Source: Pholiota molesta (lineage: Eukaryota > Basidiomycota > Agaricomycetes > Agaricales > Strophariaceae). From it: a DNA stretch of 23,672 bases. Of this stretch, positions 19,730 through 23,672 are shown one piece after another; position 1 is the first letter of the stretch, and every line of letters begins with the position of its first letter. The notes under the pieces were generated by a model that did not search any database, was not told the origin of the DNA, and saw only the letters and a program-made list of their open reading frames with translations. The position numbers were made by a program, and so were the translations under genes. The stretch is taken from the NCBI GenBank assembly GCA_014925825.1, contig JACGCK010000443.1, positions 1 through 23,672 on the forward strand. The letters run 5' to 3'.

Positions 19730-20600
19730 CCACCCTATGCGTCTTTGCGTCGCAGAAGCCGCTTTACAAGCAGCTTCTGTTCATAAAGACGGTATGGTGG
19801 GCCGTGCATCTGAGTCCGCGATCAGCCTGCGACACTCAAGAAGCACAGGGAGTGTGGCCCCAAAGCGCCGCGGAGTGGCCACCGATTCCACCCATATCTG
19901 CGCTCCACAGAGCCATTCGCGCTTGTCGCGTTGTGCCGCTTGACGTGGTCATTGCACATGTACGCGGGGAATCGAAGTGGGTGCGGTGACGTGTCGTGGG
20001 TCGTCGGGCGGACGAAATGGGCGGGGCGAGTCGTTACAGCGCGGCAAATCAGGGCGGGCGCGCAAGTCGACGTCGACGGAGGGCGTTGACATGGGCAATG
20101 GGAGTGATGTGGGCGGTGCGAATTGAAGTGAGCGCGGCGAGACACTGCCTTGCGGAGAGTGCAGTGGGCATACGCGGTGAGGAGGAGTGGATAACGTGGT
20201 TAGCGCTAGCAGCGGAGGCAGGGCACAGCGGGGGCTGGCGCCGAGATGGAGTGACATGGCGGGCGGCACGGCGAGTCCGAGCGGGCGCAGAGAATGAGGG
20301 TAGCACTGACGTCCGCGACGAGGAACATCAGCGAGCACTGGTACAAAATGGGTGGGGAACGCACCTCTGAGCAGGGACGACGACAACGCGCCATCCCATC
20401 GCCACGCCCTCCTTCGCGCTCTTCTTCGTATGCTGCGGCTATTCTTTCCCTGCCTCCTACGGATGGAAGTTGCGGCGCAATGGCTAGAAGCGGGCGGCGC
20501 CATGATGCTGACGCGATGAGAGTCGAGGCAGCGCGGTAGTTTGATGTGGGCGCAGCAAGTTAATGTGGGCGGACGAGTAGACATAGGCGCATGAGCACTC
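19730..20600. other. GC-rich region without a recognised gene
   Basis: Both strands contain open frames up to about 210 codons, as expected from GC composition with few stops. Their translations are low-complexity (R, P, S, A-rich) and show no family motif. GTGGGCG recurs several times. No gene is called. Confidence 0.45.
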
Positions 20601-21655
20601 GTGAGCGCGTGACTCGCGGCTTTGTTATGCTTTGCGGCGGGCTAGCTCAGTCAGAGTCTGGCGAACAGTCTGGCGAACAATCTGTCAGATAGTGCACATC
20701 AGGATTCCCGGTGGATGGGACGTCTTCCAAATCATGGACAGTCGGCTGTGACACTGCTCATAGACCAGGTCGGTCGTTGCCGTGACGTTGTTGGTTTGCT
20801 ACATCTTGTCGCTCCTGCAACTAAAATATGAACATAAACATAACAATGAGATAACAAGGTGCACCGTCATCCACGTCCTTTCTTCATGCTGTATATTCAG
20901 TATTATATGGCGAGTTGGAGACTTTGTAATCCTAGAACAATGGCATTGCCCAGCATTACATAGAAACGTGGAGACATTTAAAATCTATCGTTTTAGAGTT
21001 CTTGGAAATGTGCCCTGGCATCCCAAGACACTTCAATGAGAGAGGTGAGGCGATATGGACCCAGGACACATTGATGGCGGTGGAGAGAGGTGTTATGTGC
21101 AATATTCCCACGCGAGATGAATGGGACCTTCGTCAGCGACTCGACATGTGCGAAGAACTGAGCGACTGAGCGACGTGCTCATCTCGCAATCAATTTTCTT
21201 AACAAGAGAATGAGGTATTCTCAGTTCCATTTGTTAGAATTCAAAATGAATGGGAAGAACGTGTGATTTCATCCTTAAGGTGATTTGTTCTCGAAAAGTG
21301 ACGTCTTTTGTTCGCAAAAACGTCACCTTCATGGATTGGTATTCTCCATTGCAAGATATGATGGTAATTCTGACAATAAACAGCGTTAAGAATGTTTGTC
21401 GTACTCTTTATTCTCTTATCAATTGACTTATCCAACAATAAATGCTCTTTTCTTTGTGTAAAGTTTTGTTGAATGTCCCATCAATTGTCTTTTTTCCTGT
21501 GGGCGAAATTGACGAAAGATCTGTCAATTTTCATGGATAATGTTCAGCAAGTCTGGCTTATTCTGTTTCAATCTCATCGGGAAATATGTTCCTTTCTACA
21601 TAAATTCTACTATCTAAGAAACTTTTTGGTTGAATGTCACAAAACGTCCAGCGCT
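20600..21655. other. AT-rich spacer without a recognised gene
   Basis: No gene is supported. It includes a near-perfect short tandem, AGTCTGGCGAAC twice at 20656-20679, and the hairpin at 21298-21326. An 85-codon plus-strand frame near 20782 has no recognisable motif. Confidence 0.4.
21298..21326. other. Hairpin with TTCG loop and CRE-like sequence
   Basis: GTGACGTCTTTTG, loop TTCG, then CAAAAACGTCAC: twelve pairs with one bulged C. The left arm contains the palindrome TGACGTC, the binding core of CREB/ATF-type bZIP factors. An alternative outer stem (AAGGTGA with TCACCTT) also exists. Confidence 0.5.
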
Positions 21656-21659
21656 TGAA

Positions 21660-21703
21660 ATATGCCCACCGTAGCAGTGAATACGCCCACCGTAGCAGTG
21701 AGT
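21660..21703. repeat. Two-copy 21-bp tandem repeat upstream of the zinc-finger gene
   Basis: TAYGCCCACCGTAGCAGTGAR occurs twice in direct succession, 30-70 bp upstream of the TATA box of the following gene. The placement suggests a duplicated upstream activating site, but this is inference. Confidence 0.75.
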
Positions 21704-21733
21704 AGTTGACTATGGATGGGCCTCTTATAAGCC

Positions 21734-21741
21734 TATATAAG
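21734..21741 (+). promoter_or_regulatory. TATA box of the zinc-finger gene
   Basis: TATATAAG lies 55-62 bp upstream of the ATG at 21796, with a second TATAAG shortly before it. The spacing suits a fungal core promoter with a short 5' leader. Confidence 0.6.
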
Positions 21742-21795
21742 CTCCCGAATCGGTGGTCTTGTAGCTGCTCGTTGACAATTCGAACTCCCTTCCCG

Positions 21796-22817
21796 ATGTC
21801 GTTTGGCCCAGCCAACTGGAAAGAAGACCGCCCCGACATACGCGTTTCCAGTACCCACAGCGGTAACCACTTGCATTCCACTGCACGATATCGCATGGCT
21901 GACTGACGAAAGTAGACTCGCAGCAAGGGCAGTCTTATCCCTTCTCGATGATAGGCAAACCATCCCAACAACTAGGCCTGGTATAGGATGGTCGATGAGA
22001 GGAAGTATTGCACCGGAACACCGATACTGGGAAGGCGAAACATCGACCAATGCAGATTACGGCAACGGTCCCTTATCCCATGCAAATTTTCCAGGAGTCT
22101 CGGAACCACTCAACCAGTCGAATCCCATTTATAATTGTGAGCCTTCTTCTCTTCCTATCTTCGGTACGTTCTAATCTGAGAGTTTCCTCAATTTTAATTC
22201 TTTGTTCTAATCCTACCTACATAACTATTCAGCGTCAGTGCCTCTTCAGGAAATTTACAGCGCCGCGGGTCAGGAGCAACACCACTCCACGAGTGTTCCT
22301 TTCATATTATTCAACGGAAACGTCCACCAGGAGTTTCTCAAGTTTCTGATGCAAAATATGGATTTGCTACGCTCAGTGGACACACCTCAAACCAGCATGA
22401 CGAATATCCAACATGCATTTGAAGACCAATTTAGGCGCGACGGTTATGTGCCTCCTTTCTCTGATATTGCAAGAATATTTGAATTGTTCAGGCCTGTTAT
22501 AGGGTATTCCGCAAGGCGACAGGAGAGAGCCTCAGGGAGGAAGCTAAAGACGCTGGAAAACTGCCCTTTCCCGTTTTGCCAAAATCCTTTCACAAGGTTG
22601 CGTGGTCTTAGAAGTGAGCATTCACCTTCGACAGATCCGATGGTGCTGATCTTCTTGTGGTACAGACCACCTATCGTCACACTTTTCATTAACACCTCAG
22701 CAATGTGTTCACTGCGGGAAGGCCTTTTCCGACTCTTCGTACAGCAATCACAAATATAAATGCGCGGGCAGCACCTTATGCGAGCATCTCCGGCGGAATC
22801 TTGATGCGGAAACTTGA
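21796..22817 (+). CDS. C2H2-type zinc-finger protein, putative DNA-binding regulator
   Basis: Four exons (21796-21862, 21924-22163, 22233-22613, 22666-22817) give an uninterrupted 279-residue protein starting MSFGPANWKEDRP. Residues 1-205 have no recognised domain. Two fingers sit at the C-terminus. Finger 1, from C213, fits the classical C-x4-C-x12-H-x3-H spacing with the usual F and L (CPFPFCQNPFTRLRGLRNH, then LSSH). Finger 2 (CVHCGKAFSDSS to HKYKC, 243-262) has one residue fewer before the histidine and a cysteine as last ligand, so it is a C2HC variant. A 17-residue tail follows. C2H2 pairs of this kind normally bind DNA in fungal transcription factors, and nuclear location is expected. 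Introns 2 and 3 are well supported because removing them builds an exact finger and keeps frame. Intron 1 (GTAACC donor) is less sure; without it the start would be ATG 21995. No targets can be inferred. Confidence 0.78.
21863..21923 (+). other. Intron 1 of the zinc-finger gene (tentative)
   Basis: This 61-bp intron has a GTAACC donor, a GGCTGACTGAC branch-like element and a TCGCAG acceptor. It is the only acceptor tested that carries the MSFGPANWKEDRP frame into the long downstream frame without a stop. The donor is not a typical GTRNGT. Confidence 0.5.
22164..22232 (+). other. Intron 2 of the zinc-finger gene
   Basis: This 69-bp intron runs from TTCG|GTACGT to an ACTATTCAG acceptor, with a CTAAT branch-like element. 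It joins SLPIF to ASVPLQEIY in frame. Confidence 0.75.
22614..22665 (+). other. Intron 3 of the zinc-finger gene
   Basis: This 52-bp intron runs from AGAA|GTGAGC to GTGGTACAG, with a GCTGAT branch-like element. It lies inside finger 1. Removing it brings the two cysteines and two histidines into exact C2H2 spacing and opens the frame into finger 2. Confidence 0.88.
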
Positions 22818-22842
22818 TGGTCCAGGAGGCACCAATTCCATT

Positions 22843-22950
22843 GGGACGTATACGTAGTTTTAGCAGGCTGCAAAGACATTTTACACAGACATTTTTGGGA
22901 TGTATACGTAGTTTTAGCAGGCTGCAAAGACACTTTACACAGACATTTTA
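22843..22950. repeat. Two-copy 54-bp tandem repeat
   Basis: Two nearly identical units begin GGGAYGTATACGTAGTTTTA and end with ACACAGACATTTT. They start at 22843 and 22897, just after the zinc-finger gene's stop. The unit length is a multiple of three, but no coding use is seen. Confidence 0.9.
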
Positions 22951-23672
22951 TATCTATTTCTGTAGTTCATTAACCGAGTTGTCGTGGAGAGAGTCGTTAC
23001 CTATAATTGACCTATTGAACATCTTCAAAGCTCTTAAATGTGTCTCCACTCTCACGCTGCGGTTCATTGCCGCATCATTCTTGGTATATTGTATATCTTG
23101 TACACTGGATCATAATCAGCGCAGGTTGTGTCGATTTAGTAGGCAAAATGTTTGTCGATAACGCCGGGCGGCGCTGAGCGTTGCGTTGGTTGAGCGCTCG
23201 AAAGTACTTTGGAAGCCAAACAACGTAGCCACGTAGTTGGCAAACCAAATGAAGCCTTCACAGCCACCGCGCTCTCCTGATGCCGAGCTTCAGCGCTTCC
23301 AGCGTCTTGTGGACTGCGGCTGATCCTGTCACGCGCTAGACAGTATGTGGTTAATTAGTGTATTGCATTCTAATACGCTACCTCAAATACTTGAAGGCCA
23401 GGCAGAAAATGTGCACAAATGATGTGATCAGACTTGTTTAGTTACCACGTATACCACCATCTCGCTTGCGCGTCAGGCAGGCCAAACAAGCATTTGCTCA
23501 CAGAAGCTAGGAAAAGCTTCAGCGCTTCCGCAACGTGCGATTAATGATTGAACAGAGCAGGTTTCGAATCAGTGCCTGATGTATTTGAGTTTGGGACGGA
23601 GACTGACGGAGCTTGAACTGTTTTGGGGTGTCAAGGCCCCAGGCAGCGCGGCCTTTCTCGCTTTCCCTAACC
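22951..23672. other. Gene-free right end of the window
   Basis: No supported gene was found. A 15-mer, AGCTTCAGCGCTTCC, occurs twice (23286-23300 and 23515-23529). GCCAAAC motifs and CACAGCCACCGCG (23259-23271) resemble sequence at 15423-15450 downstream of the duplicated exporter flank. The pieces look like remnants of a dispersed repeat. Confidence 0.4.

Noticed and set aside
19949..20584. 211-codon minus-strand frame as a gene
   Set aside because: It is low-complexity and arginine/proline-rich, with equally long frames on the other strand; GC-driven openness explains it.
20631..20710. tRNA-like A box (GGGCTAGCTCAGTCAGAG)
   Set aside because: No GGTTCGANTCC B box, no acceptor stem pairing and no anticodon arm follow; the stretch instead holds a short AGTCTGGCGAAC tandem.
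23660..23672. CCCTAACC at the window end as telomere
   Set aside because: It is a single copy, and a right-end telomere should read TTAGGG on this strand.
1..23672. Pheromone precursor gene (short frame ending in a CaaX motif)
   Set aside because: No short ATG-led frame with a convincing C-terminal CaaX was seen, so no local link to the exporter can be claimed.
1..23672. CRISPR arrays or bacterial operons
   Set aside because: There are no regularly spaced identical repeats, and introns and gene families mark the DNA as fungal.

Overview
This is eukaryotic nuclear DNA, most likely from a basidiomycete fungus and possibly a polypore (inference). The evidence is short 48-77 bp introns with GT/GC...AG ends and CTNAC-like branch sites, GC-rich exons against AT-rich intergenic DNA, and recognisable fungal protein families. 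Nothing in it looks bacterial or viral.

Layout. (1) 123-5023, minus strand: a full-length STE6-type (ABCB) exporter in four exons. Its first half is open and clean; its second half, from about 2100 down, reads only through many one-base frame changes. (2) 5.0-5.7 kb: 5' flank of that gene. (3) 6.06-7.95 kb and 10.8-11.95 kb: two inverted copies (R1, R2) of an unrecognised repeated gene-like sequence. All units carry a GTAAG-donor intron at the same place, and the two copies point away from an AT-rich 2.8 kb centre that has no clear gene. (4) 12.0-13.0 kb: short degenerate repeats and a perfect UUCG hairpin. (5) 13.12-15.42 kb, minus strand: a second, truncated and frameshifted copy of the exporter's 5' half with its upstream flank. 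(6) 15.7-16.0 kb: a tandem repeat. (7) 16.4-17.15 kb, plus strand: a possible CUE-like fragment followed by a strongly decayed third piece of STE6-like sequence. (8) 17743-19253, minus strand: an APH/choline-kinase-fold gene with about eight frame changes and an altered catalytic motif. (9) 19.3-21.65 kb: no convincing gene. (10) 21796-22817, plus strand: an intact four-exon C2H2 zinc-finger gene with a TATA box. (11) 22.8-23.67 kb: a 54-bp tandem repeat and gene-free DNA.

There is no operon-like organisation. The main theme is a locus shaped by segmental duplication and decay. One near-complete exporter, one recent partial copy about 9.86 kb away and one old relic lie within 17 kb, with an inverted pair of an uncharacterised repeat family between the first two. 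STE6 proteins export farnesylated a-factor-type mating peptides, but no pheromone precursor or STE3 receptor gene was seen here, so a mating role rests on family resemblance only. The frame breaks in the exporter's second half and in the APH gene may be real decay or consensus errors; the sequence alone does not decide.
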